This document shows, in pieces, positions 43,388 to 52,243 of a DNA stretch of 64,000 bases. Each line of letters begins with the position of its first letter. Position 1 is the stretch's first letter. Made by a program: the position numbers and the translations under genes. Below the pieces are notes generated by a model. That model was not told where the DNA came from. It did no database searches and saw nothing but the letters and a program-made list of their open reading frames with translations. Source of the DNA: Paranoxybacillus sp035645275 (lineage in GTDB: Bacteria > Bacillota > Bacilli > Bacillales > Anoxybacillaceae); contig DASQMX010000031.1 of NCBI GenBank assembly GCA_035645275.1, forward strand, positions 124,001-188,000. The letters are read 5' to 3'.

Positions 43388-43851
43388 TACTCATTCTCCT
43401 TTTCTTTTCTTCCATCGATTATTGTTTGCAGTAAAATAAGTGCAACGCCAATACATAGCGCTGAATCTGCGATGTTAAAAATCGGGAAGCTGTATGTAAA
43501 AATGTATGTATGAATAAAATCGACCACTTCTTGACGAAAAAGACGATCGATAAAATTCCCAATCGCTCCGCCAAGCATCAGTCCAAGAGCCGTGCCAAAC
43601 AACTTTTCCTCGCGCGGCAAGCGTTGAATGTACACGACTAACCCAATGACAACGATAGTCGTGATGAGGTAAAAAAACCAAAACTGTCCTTGTAAAATTC
43701 CCCACGCTGCACCACGGTTTCGGTGTGAAGTAATATAAAGCACATCGGTAATAATCGGAATGCTTTCCCCTAGTTCCATATATTTAACAACGAGCCATTT
43801 TGTAAACTGATCAATAAGAATAACGACAAGCGCAACGATATAATAAATCAC
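43387..43851 (-). CDS. lspA: Lipoprotein signal peptidase (signal peptidase II)
   Basis: Membrane aspartyl protease that removes lipoprotein signal peptides. The start is GTG 43851, seven bases after GGGGG, giving 154 residues, the same length as B. subtilis LspA; the frame to 43974 is only upstream DNA. Four hydrophobic segments are visible. The catalytic aspartates are in GNFIDR and FNIADS, with the signature SHRNRGAAWG. Confidence 0.95.
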   Translation of the reverse strand: MIYYIVALVVILIDQFTKWLVVKYMELGESIPIITDVLYITSHRNRGAAWGILQGQFWFFYLITTIVVIGLVVYIQRLPREEKLFGTALGLMLGGAIGNFIDRLFRQEVVDFIHTYIFTYSFPIFNIADSALCIGVALILLQTIIDGRKEKENE

Positions 43852-43886
43852 GAAATTACCCCCAACTGAGCAGATGTACCTTAAGA

Positions 43887-43916
43887 ATTGTAGCACATTC
43901 ATTTTATCATATACAA
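43887..43916 (-). promoter_or_regulatory. Candidate lspA promoter
   Basis: Minus strand TTGTAT (43911-43916), 18-base spacer, TACAAT (43887-43892) with an extended -10 TGC. It lies 36 bases ahead of the lspA GTG and behind the ileS terminator. Confidence 0.55.
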
Positions 43917-44142
43917 TGCAAAACTCTAAAGTCTTGCCAGTACGAATAGATTTAGTAAGAGTAATCAATGGCACTCATGCGTTTATCATTTAAGATCGTC
44001 TTTTTTCGTAAATCATATATGATTATGTCATAATACTTCGATATTTTTTGTTTATTAGAAACAATAGAAAAGGAATGTTATTCATCTTGAAAACCTTAAA
44101 ATAAAAAAGAGAGGCTGTCCCATACAGCCTCCCTTTTGCCAA
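43917..44142. other. ileS-lspA intergenic region without ylyA
   Basis: In B. subtilis a DksA-like gene, ylyA, lies between ileS and lspA. Here the gap contains only the ileS terminator (44105-44137) and AT-rich DNA. No reading frame or recognisable remnant of ylyA is seen in either direction. Confidence 0.6.
44100..44137 (-). terminator. Terminator of ileS
   Basis: Stem GAGGCTGT/ACAGCCTC around a short loop near 44112-44131, followed on the minus strand by TCTTTTTTATTTT, a few bases past the ileS stop codon. Confidence 0.88.
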
Positions 44143-46911
44143 TTAAGCCATATAATGTTCTTTTACAACTTTCGCACAGCGTGGGCATAATGTTGGATGA
44201 TCTTTGTCTTCGCCTACCGTCGGTGTAACAACCCAGCATCTTTCACATGTTTCGCCTTCCGCTTGTTTAACGACAATCGCCACTTTTTCAAATTTCTGTG
44301 CTTCTTGAGGTGCTTCTTCATATGTGCCGGCAATTTCAAAGCCAGAAACGATAAAGATTTGTTTTAAGTTTTCGTTAATGGAATCAAGGAGTTGCTTTGT
44401 TTCAGCATTTGGATAAAGAACAAGACTTGCTGTTAACGATTTGCCGATCACCTTTTCATTGCGCGCAACTTCTAACGCCTTTAAAACGTCGTCACGCAAC
44501 GCCATAAACGCATCCCATTTCGCTACTAGCTCATCCGCTCCGTCAATTTGCAGCGGCTCAGGCATATCGACAAGCTGTACACTTTCCTCTTTTACATTTG
44601 GAATGTATCCCCATACTTCATCAGCTGTATGCGGTAAGATTGGCGCAATTAGTTTCGTTAACGCCAATAATGTCTCATATAAAACGGTTTGAATAGAACG
44701 GCGCTCTTTATTGTTTGGCGCTTCGATATAAAGAACATCCTTGGCAAAATCAAGATAGAACGAGCTTAAATCAATTGTGCAGAAGTTGTTCACATCGTGA
44801 TAAATGGCCGCAAATTCATATGTTTCATAAGAATGTTTCACTTTTTCAATGAGACGGTTGAGCTTTACGAGCATGTAGCGATCGACTTCTCGTAACTCTT
44901 GTAACGGAACAGCATCTGTTTCTGGATTAAAATCAAACAAGTTACCTAATAAGAAACGGAACGTATTGCGAATTTTACGATACACTTCAGCGACTTGTTT
45001 TAAAATGCTATCGGAAATTCTTACATCTGCTTGATAGTCAACAGAAGCGACCCATAGACGTAAAATATCCGCACCTAGTTGCTCCATTACTTTCGCTGGA
45101 ACAACAACGTTGCCGAGCGACTTACTCATTTTACGCCCTTCTCCATCAAGCACGAAACCATGGCTCAATACTGCTTTATATGGCGCTTTTCCTGTTACCG
45201 CGACAGCTGTCGATAAAGAAGAGTTAAACCAACCGCGATATTGGTCAGAACCTTCAAGATAAAGGTCAGCTGGACGCTGTAAATCATCACGCTCTTCAAG
45301 AACAGCTTGATGGGATGAACCTGAATCAAACCAAACGTCCATAATATCTGTTTCCTTTGTAAACTTACCGTTTGGACTAGATGGATGCGTAAATCCTTCC
45401 GGTAACAAGTCTTTCGCTTCACGTTCAAACCAAACGTTAGAGCCGTACTGTCTAAATAAGTTTGAAACATGTTCAATTGTTTCGTCTGTAATGATCGGAT
45501 CGCCATTTTCTGCATAGAATACTGGAATTGGTACACCCCATGCGCGCTGACGAGAAATACACCAGTCACCGCGGTCGCGAATCATATTGTAAAGGCGCGT
45601 TTCGCCCCAAGCAGGCACCCATTTTGTATCTTGAACAGCTTTTAGCAACTCTTCGCGAATTTTATCAATCGATGCAAACCATTGTGCCGTTGCCCGGAAG
45701 ATAACTGGCTGTTTAGTACGCCAATCATGCGGATAAGAGTGTGTAATAAAGCCGAGTTTTAATAAAGCTCCCACTTCTTTTAGCTTCTCAGTGATTGGTT
45801 TGTTCGCATCATCATAGAATAAACCTTCAAAGCCCGGTGCATCAGCTGTCATATATCCGCGCTCATCAACTGGGCATAATACATCTAAACCATATTTTTG
45901 TCCGACGATGAAGTCATCTTCACCATGACCTGGAGCTGTATGAACGCAACCTGTACCTGCATCCGTCGTTACATGCTCTCCGCACATAACAAGGGAATCG
46001 CGATCATAAAACGGATGTTTGGCTACAACGTATTCCAAATCGCTTCCTTTTAACGTTTTGTTAACAGTTACGTCTTCCCAGCCGATTTCTTTTTTTACGG
46101 ACTCAAGCAATGCAGATGCAACAATATATTTTTCTTCATTTACTTGCACAACACTATATTCAAGGTCAGGATGCACAGTAATTCCTAAGTTCGCTGGAAT
46201 CGTCCAAGGAGTTGTTGTCCAAATAACAATTTTTTCGTCCCCGTTAAGAACCCCTTTCCCATCTTTGATGGCAAAAGCAACGTAAATCGACGGTGAGCGT
46301 TTATCTTTATATTCAATTTCCGCTTCTGCTAATGCGGATTCGCTTGAAGGGGACCAGTATACAGGCTTAAGTCCTTTATAAATCAAGCCTTTTTTCGCCA
46401 TTTCACCGAACACTTTAATTTGTTGTGCTTCATATTCCGGCTTTAACGTAATATAAGGATTTTCCCAATCGCCACGCACGCCAAGACGTTTAAATTGCTC
46501 ACGCTGACGATCGATTTGTTCATAAGCATATTCTTCACAAAGCTTACGAAATTCCGCTACACTCATCTCTTTGCGGTTAACACCTTTATTTTTCGTTAAA
46601 GCTGTTTCAATCGGCAAACCATGTGTATCCCATCCTGGTACATATGGAGCACAATAACCGCTCATTGATTTATAGCGGACGATAAAGTCTTTTAAAATTT
46701 TGTTAAGCGCATGACCCATATGAATATCGCCATTTGCATATGGCGGACCATCGTGTAACACGAATAACGGACGGTCTTTTGTTCGCTCTTGCACTTTTCG
46801 ATAAATGTCCATTTCTTCCCATTTTTCTTGAATTTGCGGCTCTCGCTGCGGAAGATTGCCGCGCATCGGGAACTCCGTTTTCGGCATCAACAACGTGTTT
46901 TTGTAGTCCAT
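44143..46911 (-). CDS. ileS: Isoleucyl-tRNA synthetase
   Basis: Class I synthetase of 922 residues. HIGH-type motif PYANGDIHMGHAL, editing domain, KMSKS motif GRKMSKSLGN, and a C-terminal zinc finger with CERCWVV and CPRCAK. The start is set at ATG 46911 (MDYKNTLLMPKTEF); an ATG three codons upstream is too close to GGAGG. It is controlled by an isoleucine T-box in its leader. Confidence 0.98.
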   Translation of the reverse strand: MDYKNTLLMPKTEFPMRGNLPQREPQIQEKWEEMDIYRKVQERTKDRPLFVLHDGPPYANGDIHMGHALNKILKDFIVRYKSMSGYCAPYVPGWDTHGLPIETALTKNKGVNRKEMSVAEFRKLCEEYAYEQIDRQREQFKRLGVRGDWENPYITLKPEYEAQQIKVFGEMAKKGLIYKGLKPVYWSPSSESALAEAEIEYKDKRSPSIYVAFAIKDGKGVLNGDEKIVIWTTTPWTIPANLGITVHPDLEYSVVQVNEEKYIVASALLESVKKEIGWEDVTVNKTLKGSDLEYVVAKHPFYDRDSLVMCGEHVTTDAGTGCVHTAPGHGEDDFIVGQKYGLDVLCPVDERGYMTADAPGFEGLFYDDANKPITEKLKEVGALLKLGFITHSYPHDWRTKQPVIFRATAQWFASIDKIREELLKAVQDTKWVPAWGETRLYNMIRDRGDWCISRQRAWGVPIPVFYAENGDPIITDETIEHVSNLFRQYGSNVWFEREAKDLLPEGFTHPSSPNGKFTKETDIMDVWFDSGSSHQAVLEERDDLQRPADLYLEGSDQYRGWFNSSLSTAVAVTGKAPYKAVLSHGFVLDGEGRKMSKSLGNVVVPAKVMEQLGADILRLWVASVDYQADVRISDSILKQVAEVYRKIRNTFRFLLGNLFDFNPETDAVPLQELREVDRYMLVKLNRLIEKVKHSYETYEFAAIYHDVNNFCTIDLSSFYLDFAKDVLYIEAPNNKERRSIQTVLYETLLALTKLIAPILPHTADEVWGYIPNVKEESVQLVDMPEPLQIDGADELVAKWDAFMALRDDVLKALEVARNEKVIGKSLTASLVLYPNAETKQLLDSINENLKQIFIVSGFEIAGTYEEAPQEAQKFEKVAIVVKQAEGETCERCWVVTPTVGEDKDHPTLCPRCAKVVKEHYMA

Positions 46912-46949
46912 CCCTATCATTCCTCCAACATTTGTTTACTAATTTATAA

Positions 46950-47205
46950 AAAATAAGACCTTTCCATCCCAAAAGGGACGAGAAAGGTCTCGCGGTACCA
47001 CCCTTATTGACTATGTATGCAAAAGTGCATGAATAGCCCACTCTTCATTCGTAACGGGAATGACGCGCCATTGCTTACTGTCATTTCAGCATGGAACTCC
47101 AGGGTGATTTTCGTTCTTTCGCCTATGCCAAGCTCCCACCGTCCTTGGCTCGCTGAAATAAGCTTTTGAAAGAACTACTGTCCCTTTCATCGTCTAGATT
47201 ATATC
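46950..47205 (-). ncRNA. T-box leader (isoleucine) of ileS
   Basis: The T-box sequence AGGGTGGTACCGCG is at 46991-47004 on the minus strand, followed by the terminator AGACCTTTC/GAAAGGTCT (46956-46964 and 46982-46990) and a TTATTTTTT run. The specifier codon is ATC (47106-47108) in AAAATCACCCTGGAGT, matching isoleucine. Uncharged tRNA-Ile should pair there and promote read-through into ileS. Confidence 0.95.
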
Positions 47206-47220
47206 CTTTTTGTATTGGTT

Positions 47221-47250
47221 ATTATATGTGAAAAAAGGAATTTTCGTCAA
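47221..47250 (-). promoter_or_regulatory. Promoter of the ileS T-box transcript
   Basis: TTGACG (47245-47250), 18-base spacer, TATAAT (47221-47226) on the minus strand. The divIVA stop codon TGA lies within the -35 hexamer. A second TATAAT at 47198-47203 has no good -35 partner. Confidence 0.75.
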
Positions 47251-47759
47251 GATTGGCTCGCTTCTTCAAGCTCTTCTTCATTGATCTCTTTCACTTCATA
47301 TTCTAATAAATGATTCCAATCATCGTTATTTAACATTTCCAGCTGAGCTTCAATCAGCATGCGGAAGCGAGTGCGAAACACTTTAGATTGTCGTTTTAAT
47401 TCCTCAATTTCAAGAGCGATTTTTCGCGATTTTGCCAGCGCCTCGCTAATGATGCGATCGGCATTTTTTTCCGCTTCCTTAATAATAAGTTTTGCTTCCT
47501 TTTGTGCATTTCGTTTTACTTCTTCTGCTGTCTCTTGGGCAATTAAAATCGATTTATTTAAAGTTTCCTCGATGTTTGTGAAATAGTTTAGTTTCTCAGT
47601 TAACTCTGCTACTTTTTCCTCAAGCTGTTTTTTTTCACGAATAATCATTTCATAATCTTTAATCACTTGATCGAGGAACTCATTAACTTCGTCTTCATCA
47701 TAGCCTCGAAAGCCTTTGCTAAACTCTTTATTATGAATATCTAATGGTGTTAAAGGCAC
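47247..47759 (-). CDS. divIVA: Cell division initiation protein DivIVA
   Basis: Coiled-coil protein that marks curved membranes at septum and poles and recruits MinJ and RacA. Start at GTG 47759, five bases after GGAGGTGG, giving VPLTPLDIHNKEFSKGFRGYDEDEV, in line with B. subtilis; the long frame to 47843 is rejected. 170 residues, N-terminal lipid-binding domain (about 1-60), then an almost continuous coiled coil with ETLNKSILIAQETAEEVKRN. No separate promoter is obvious after ylmH. Confidence 0.96.
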   Translation of the reverse strand: MPLTPLDIHNKEFSKGFRGYDEDEVNEFLDQVIKDYEMIIREKKQLEEKVAELTEKLNYFTNIEETLNKSILIAQETAEEVKRNAQKEAKLIIKEAEKNADRIISEALAKSRKIALEIEELKRQSKVFRTRFRMLIEAQLEMLNNDDWNHLLEYEVKEINEEELEEASQS

Positions 47760-47843
47760 AAGTGCCACCTCCATTAAAATGATTTGCTTCAATTTATTAT
47801 GATACCATTCGACATCTTTCACGCAATTCCTGCTATCTTTCAC

Positions 47844-48617
47844 TTATTTTTGTTTTCCGATTCGCACCCGCCATTTCTCTTTTTTCGTCTTACCGTCAAT
47901 CGAAAAAATTTTGCAACGTCCAAAGCCTCGTGCCGATAACGTATCTCCTTCTTTACACTCGAAATGAGGCTCTTCAGTAATTTTCCAATTCACTTTGACT
48001 AACCCGTTTTCAATTAATAACTGCACTTTTTGGCGGGAAACGTGAAAAGTTTGCGCCAACACTGCGTCCAGTCGCAATGAAGAAACCGTAATCGTTTCCT
48101 CTAACCATTGTTCTTCAAGCTGTACAATATTGTCAAGAGTGAGCTCTTCAAGAGAAATTTTCGTTTTTCCAACCATATCGAAATTTAGCTGAATGTAAGA
48201 GGCAACATCTTTGGCGACAATAAATTGTATCCTTTCTTCTTTTATAAGAATATCGCCAAATTTTGCTCTTTTAAGCCCGAGAGACATCAGGGACCCAAGT
48301 ACTTGTCGATGCTCAAGCGACACGAATTTATGAGGATATTTAATTTCAAAAAGAGTGAGTTCAAACTCTTCCTGTTTCGGCTCAAAATATTCGGGATACA
48401 ATAATGCCCGTTTTCGCTCGACAAAAGGAGCTCCTCCGTAAAAGGAAAGCTTGACTTCAGGATCATTTCCGATAACTAACCGTACAATTTCTTGTTCACG
48501 CGGATCCAAAAAGTCTGTCAGTTTCGGTGCATACCATGTTTTCACAGATTCACGCCACTGAAGCACTTGATCAAGAAAGTGATGCTCTTCTTTACGAAAA
48601 TGCTGATAAAGATTCAT
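47844..48617 (-). CDS. ylmH: S4-domain RNA-binding protein YlmH
   Basis: 257 residues, the same length as B. subtilis YlmH, which has been implicated in ribosome quality control as an alternative alanine-tailing route. C-terminal S4 domain (about 180-245: TVSSLRLDAVLAQTFHVSRQKV). The start at ATG 48617 matches relatives, but its ribosome-binding site is weak (GGGTG). The frame extends to a GTG at 48629. It is interesting that rqcH is in the same window. Confidence 0.92.
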   Translation of the reverse strand: MNLYQHFRKEEHHFLDQVLQWRESVKTWYAPKLTDFLDPREQEIVRLVIGNDPEVKLSFYGGAPFVERKRALLYPEYFEPKQEEFELTLFEIKYPHKFVSLEHRQVLGSLMSLGLKRAKFGDILIKEERIQFIVAKDVASYIQLNFDMVGKTKISLEELTLDNIVQLEEQWLEETITVSSLRLDAVLAQTFHVSRQKVQLLIENGLVKVNWKITEEPHFECKEGDTLSARGFGRCKIFSIDGKTKKEKWRVRIGKQK

Positions 48618-48687
48618 ATGATTCAACACCCAATAGTTTAATGTTTATCGGCTCATAAAGAAAGGAACCCTATGGTCGGATTCCCCT

Positions 48688-48957
48688 CTATCCTAAATTC
48701 AACATACCAAAAAGTGCATATAAACCTCTTGTGGCAAAGTTAAGAACTAAAATCGCTACAATTGGCGATATATCCAGCATCCCGATAGGTGGAATCATAC
48801 GGCGAAACGGTTCTAAATATGGCTCGCAAATATTAGCTAATATTTGCCCAAACTTCGTGTCTCGTGCGTTTGGAAACCATGACATGAGAATGTACACGAT
48901 TAATGCATAGGAGTAAATTTCAATAAGCCACACTAAAAACGAAAGCAAACTGTCCAT
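48688..48957 (-). CDS. ylmG: YggT-family membrane protein YlmG
   Basis: 89-residue membrane protein with two hydrophobic segments (about 5-26 and 62-84) flanking WFPNARDTKFGQIL and CEPYLEPFRRMIPPIG, the YggT signature. Its exact role is unknown; it always accompanies sepF in Gram-positive division clusters. AGGTGG precedes the ATG, and sepF ends six bases upstream. Confidence 0.93.
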   Translation of the reverse strand: MDSLLSFLVWLIEIYSYALIVYILMSWFPNARDTKFGQILANICEPYLEPFRRMIPPIGMLDISPIVAILVLNFATRGLYALFGMLNLG

Positions 48958-48963
48958 GTAAAA

Positions 48964-49404
48964 TTACCACCTCTTAATTGATGATTCATCGTCAGAAACG
49001 ACAGAAATAGAGCCTGTCACATCGACATTGTCAGGTGTGCATAAAAAGATTTTCGTACCTACTTGCTGGATATCGCCGCCAATAGCGTATACCGTTCCAC
49101 TTAGAAAATCAACAATGCGTTTTGCCTGATCGTGAGGAATGCGCTGAAGATTGACAACAACAGCTCGTCTACTTTTTAAATGATCAGCGATTTCTTGAGC
49201 CTCAGCATAGGTTCTAGGTTCATATAATACAACCTTCGATGATTTTTGCACGCTTTGCAAACTAACTACATTTTGCTTGCCATGCCCTTTTTGCAAAGGC
49301 TTTGAGACTTCTTCCTCCTCTTCTTCCTCAAAATATTCTTCCTCATATTCATCATATTCTTCCTCGTCTAAAAAATAGTTTTTAAATTTTTTAATAATCC
49401 CCAT
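48964..49404 (-). CDS. sepF: Cell division protein SepF
   Basis: Membrane-anchored FtsZ-bundling protein. 146 residues: an N-terminal amphipathic region (MGIIKKFKNYFL), an acidic linker very rich in Glu/Asp, and a C-terminal core beginning VVLYEPRTYAEAQEIADHL and containing FLSGTVYAIGGDIQQVG. GGAGGTGAAC precedes the ATG. It is in the usual ylmD-ylmE-sepF-ylmG-ylmH run. Confidence 0.95.
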   Translation of the reverse strand: MGIIKKFKNYFLDEEEYDEYEEEYFEEEEEEEVSKPLQKGHGKQNVVSLQSVQKSSKVVLYEPRTYAEAQEIADHLKSRRAVVVNLQRIPHDQAKRIVDFLSGTVYAIGGDIQQVGTKIFLCTPDNVDVTGSISVVSDDESSIKRW

Positions 49405-49422
49405 ATTTCGTTCACCTCCAAA

Positions 49423-50097
49423 TTATTCTTTTCCCACTAATGACGTGCCTAAGCGAACAAATGTCGCACCTTCTTCAATGGCAATGATGTAGTCATTTGA
49501 CATTCCCATTGAAAGCTCTGTACATGGAGCATAAGGAATATGTAAGGCCTGTATTTCTTCCTGTAATTTCTTTAGTTCGCGAAAACAGCGGCGAATTTCT
49601 TGCTCATTATCTGTAAATGGTGCCATTGTCATTAGTCCAACTACGATAATGTTTGGAAATTCTTTAAGTTTTTCAATAAATGGAATTACTTCTTGTGGCG
49701 GTAAGCCGTGTTTCGACTCTTCTCCTGATACATTCACTTGCACGAAACATTTCACTGGCTTTGTCGCCCGTTTTTGAATCTCTTCAGCAAGCGATAATCG
49801 TTCAAGCGAGTGAAGATAATCGATTTTATCAATCACATTTTTCACTTTGCGAGACTGGAGCGTGCCAATAAAATGCCACGTTGGTTCACTTCCTAACGCT
49901 TCGTATTTTTGCAAAAATCCTTCATCACGATTTTCGCCAAAATCCGTAATGCCAGCCATATACGCTTCTTTAGCACGCTCAATGCTCACATATTTCGTTA
50001 CAGCAATAATGCGAATGTCCGCTGGATTGCGCCCAACACGTTCGCACGCTTCAACGATATTTTTTTTAATTGCAGCTAAATTGGCGCTAACAGACAT
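49423..50097 (-). CDS. ylmE: PLP-homeostasis protein YlmE (YggS/PROSC family)
   Basis: PLP-binding protein with an alanine-racemase-like barrel and no known catalysis; relatives buffer pyridoxal phosphate. 224 residues; the PLP lysine is in IIAVTKYVS, with FGENRDEGFLQK and HFIGTLQSRKVKN, and TELSMGMSNDY near the C terminus. Its ATG directly follows ylmD's stop codon. Confidence 0.94.
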   Translation of the reverse strand: MSVSANLAAIKKNIVEACERVGRNPADIRIIAVTKYVSIERAKEAYMAGITDFGENRDEGFLQKYEALGSEPTWHFIGTLQSRKVKNVIDKIDYLHSLERLSLAEEIQKRATKPVKCFVQVNVSGEESKHGLPPQEVIPFIEKLKEFPNIIVVGLMTMAPFTDNEQEIRRCFRELKKLQEEIQALHIPYAPCTELSMGMSNDYIIAIEEGATFVRLGTSLVGKE

Positions 50098-50934
50098 TCA
50101 CTCATCCTCCTTCCTGCCGATAAAACTCATCATCCGACCTGTTTTTCCTTTATCACGTCGATGAGAGAAAAATAACTCATCCGCGCAACTTGTGCAATAT
50201 CCGCTGACAAGGATGTTTTGTTCCGGAATGCCTGCTTTTAATAGCAATTGCCGATTTAACTCTTTCAAATCAAGCGCATATTGCCCCTTGCTCGTTTCTT
50301 GATAAAGATTATATTTATATGCGGAATCTTCTACAACTTTTTTCACTAAATCGATAACACGATCGTCAACTATATAACAGCACTTGCCAATGGAAGGGCC
50401 AATCGCTGCGTAAATGTCGGCATGGCGAACTTTTTCCTCCTCTACCCAAAGGCGAATCATTTCGCCTGCGATGTTTTTGACACTACCTTTCCACCCTGCA
50501 TGCGCAAGACCAACAAGTTTATGCTTTGGCGCAAAAAAATAGAGGGGAACACAATCAGCAAAGCAAAGGGCCAACAAAATATTTGCTTCATTTGTATATA
50601 GCCCATCAGCACCAGCTACTGCTGTATCATAATGAAAAACTCCTTTGCCGCAATCATTCTGAGTTACTTTTTCAATTCGATTATCATGTATTTGCTCGCT
50701 ACACACCCATTTTTCGATTGGAAATTCTAATACTTCAGCTAGTTTTTGGCGGTTTAGCCGAACATCATCTGCATCATCATGAACGTGTAACCCAAGATTT
50801 AAACCTGTAAACTCTCCTTTGCTATAACCGCCTTTCTTTGTTGTAAAGCCGACAACCAGCCGCGGCATCATTAAACGCCAATCGTCAAGAAAGAGAACTT
50901 CTTCATTACTTTTTTGTTGAAAAATCTCAGGCAT
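50098..50934 (-). CDS. ylmD: Laccase-domain protein YlmD (YfiH family purine nucleoside phosphorylase-like)
   Basis: 278 residues of the DUF152 family. Members have been shown to act on purine nucleosides using a zinc site. The ligands are visible in CSEQIHDNRI, CFADCVPLYF and GLAHAGWKGSVKNIA. It probably starts the ylmDE-sepF-ylmGH-divIVA transcript, since a promoter and a Fur-like box lie upstream. Confidence 0.92.
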   Translation of the reverse strand: MPEIFQQKSNEEVLFLDDWRLMMPRLVVGFTTKKGGYSKGEFTGLNLGLHVHDDADDVRLNRQKLAEVLEFPIEKWVCSEQIHDNRIEKVTQNDCGKGVFHYDTAVAGADGLYTNEANILLALCFADCVPLYFFAPKHKLVGLAHAGWKGSVKNIAGEMIRLWVEEEKVRHADIYAAIGPSIGKCCYIVDDRVIDLVKKVVEDSAYKYNLYQETSKGQYALDLKELNRQLLLKAGIPEQNILVSGYCTSCADELFFSHRRDKGKTGRMMSFIGRKEDE

Positions 50935-50985
50935 GCTCTACATCCTTTTAATCGTATTTTGTAGACTTTTATCACTTTTTTTCCT

Positions 50986-51024
50986 ATTTTATCATAGTTT
51001 GCTTAAATATGATAATGATTATTG
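50986..51024 (-). promoter_or_regulatory. Candidate ylmD promoter overlapped by a Fur-family-like box
   Basis: Extended -10 TGATAAAAT on the minus strand (hexamer 50986-50991). The plus strand at 51010-51024 reads TGATAATGATTATTG, which matches the 7-1-7 Fur box TGATAAT-N-ATTATCA in 13 of 15 positions. The box covers where the -35 would be (about 51009-51014). It is AT-rich, so chance is a real possibility. Confidence 0.4.
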
Positions 51025-51081
51025 AACTATTTCTAAATAGGAGAGTTGTTCACTAAAAAATTTTTTAATCTGTTTCTTCAT

Positions 51082-51324
51082 TTATGTTTCTTCATTGAGA
51101 CGGACTAAAATGACATCTGTACCAACTTTAACAATGTTATTCCAGGGAATGATCGTTTCTTCTTCCCTGCCGAATAGGCCAAGAATTTTTCCTGTTCGCA
51201 AAATAATAATCGCTTCAATATGTCCCGTTTGTAAATTAATATCAATATCGCCGATGTTTCCTAATTTCTTGCCGTTCGCTACATTTACTACATCTTTTGA
51301 TTGGAATTCCGAAATTTTTACCAT
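51082..51324 (-). CDS. ylmC: PRC-barrel domain protein YlmC (YlmC/YmxH family)
   Basis: 80 residues, MVKISEFQSKDVVNVANGKK at the start and IIPWNNIVKVGTDVILVRL at the end, typical of the sporulation-associated YlmC/YmxH family. Function unknown. GAGGGG precedes the ATG. In B. subtilis ylmA sits between sigG and ylmC; here it does not. Confidence 0.93.
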   Translation of the reverse strand: MVKISEFQSKDVVNVANGKKLGNIGDIDINLQTGHIEAIIILRTGKILGLFGREEETIIPWNNIVKVGTDVILVRLNEET

Positions 51325-51398
51325 CCGAACCCCTCACTTTCATCATCTCTTATCTTTACTATATGATTGCCTTTCCACTATTCATGCACAAAAACAAT

Positions 51399-51428
51399 AA
51401 GAGGCTGACCATTTCAGGTCAACCTCAT
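51399..51428 (-). terminator. Terminator of sigG
   Basis: Stem GAGGCTGACC/GGTCAACCTC (51401-51410 and 51417-51426; one G-T pair), followed on the minus strand by TTATTGTTTTTG. It overlaps the sigG stop codon region. Confidence 0.88.
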
Positions 51429-52207
51429 CATATTTGAATATTTTTGTTCATTTGTCTGATTGCTGCTTTTTCTAAACGCGATACTTGTGCCTGGGAAATC
51501 CCAATTTCCTCAGCCACTTCCATTTGCGTCTTTCCTTGGAAAAAACGTTTTCTTATGATCATCTTTTCTCTTTCATTTAAACGCCGCAATCCTTCTTTTA
51601 AGGCAATTTCCTCAATCCATTGAGTATCGCGGTTACGTTCATCGCTCAGCTGGTCCATAACATAAATTGGATCGCCACCATCATTATAGATTGGTTCAAA
51701 AAGGGAAACTGGATCTTGAATGGCATCTAATGCAAAAACGACTTCTTCGTGTGATATTTCAAGAACTTTGGCGATGTCTTCAGCTGTCGGTTCTTTTGCT
51801 GTCTCAGCTATTAGTTTTTCTCGTACTTGAAGCGCCTTATACGCAATATCCCTCAATGATCGTGAAACGCGAATCGGATTGTTATCACGTAAATAACGAC
51901 GAATTTCACCGATAATCATCGGTACCGCATACGTAGAAAATTTTACATTTTGACTTAAATCAAAATTATCAATCGATTTCATTAAGCCAATACAGCCGAC
52001 TTGAAACAAATCGTCGACAAATTCTCCGCGGTTGTTAAAGCGTTGAATGACGCTTAAGACAAGGCGCAAATTTCCATTTACTAGCTTCTCCCTTGCTTCT
52101 AAATCCCCTGCTTGCATTCGTTTAAAAAGTTCACGCATTTCTTCGTTTTTCAACACTGGAAGTTTCGATGTATCAACGCCGCAAATTTCAACTTTGTTTC
52201 TTGTCAA
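51428..52207 (-). CDS. sigG: Forespore-specific RNA polymerase sigma factor SigG
   Basis: Late forespore sigma factor. 259 residues, near-identical to B. subtilis SigG: RNKVEICGVDTSKLPVLKNE at the N terminus, region 2 NLRLVLSVIQRFNNRGEFVD, region 4 with TQMEVAEEIGISQAQVSRLE. The start is TTG 52207, seven bases after GGGAGG; the frame to 52222 would run through that site. A rare start codon is in line with tight control. Confidence 0.96.
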   Translation of the reverse strand: MTRNKVEICGVDTSKLPVLKNEEMRELFKRMQAGDLEAREKLVNGNLRLVLSVIQRFNNRGEFVDDLFQVGCIGLMKSIDNFDLSQNVKFSTYAVPMIIGEIRRYLRDNNPIRVSRSLRDIAYKALQVREKLIAETAKEPTAEDIAKVLEISHEEVVFALDAIQDPVSLFEPIYNDGGDPIYVMDQLSDERNRDTQWIEEIALKEGLRRLNEREKMIIRKRFFQGKTQMEVAEEIGISQAQVSRLEKAAIRQMNKNIQI

Positions 52208-52243
52208 GTCTTTCCCTCCCATCAGGAGATGCTGTCAACTTTC

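Noticed and set aside
43852..43974. Longer N terminus of lspA beginning with ATG at 43974
   Set aside because: The extension runs through the lspA promoter and ribosome-binding site; the GTG start gives the standard 154 residues.
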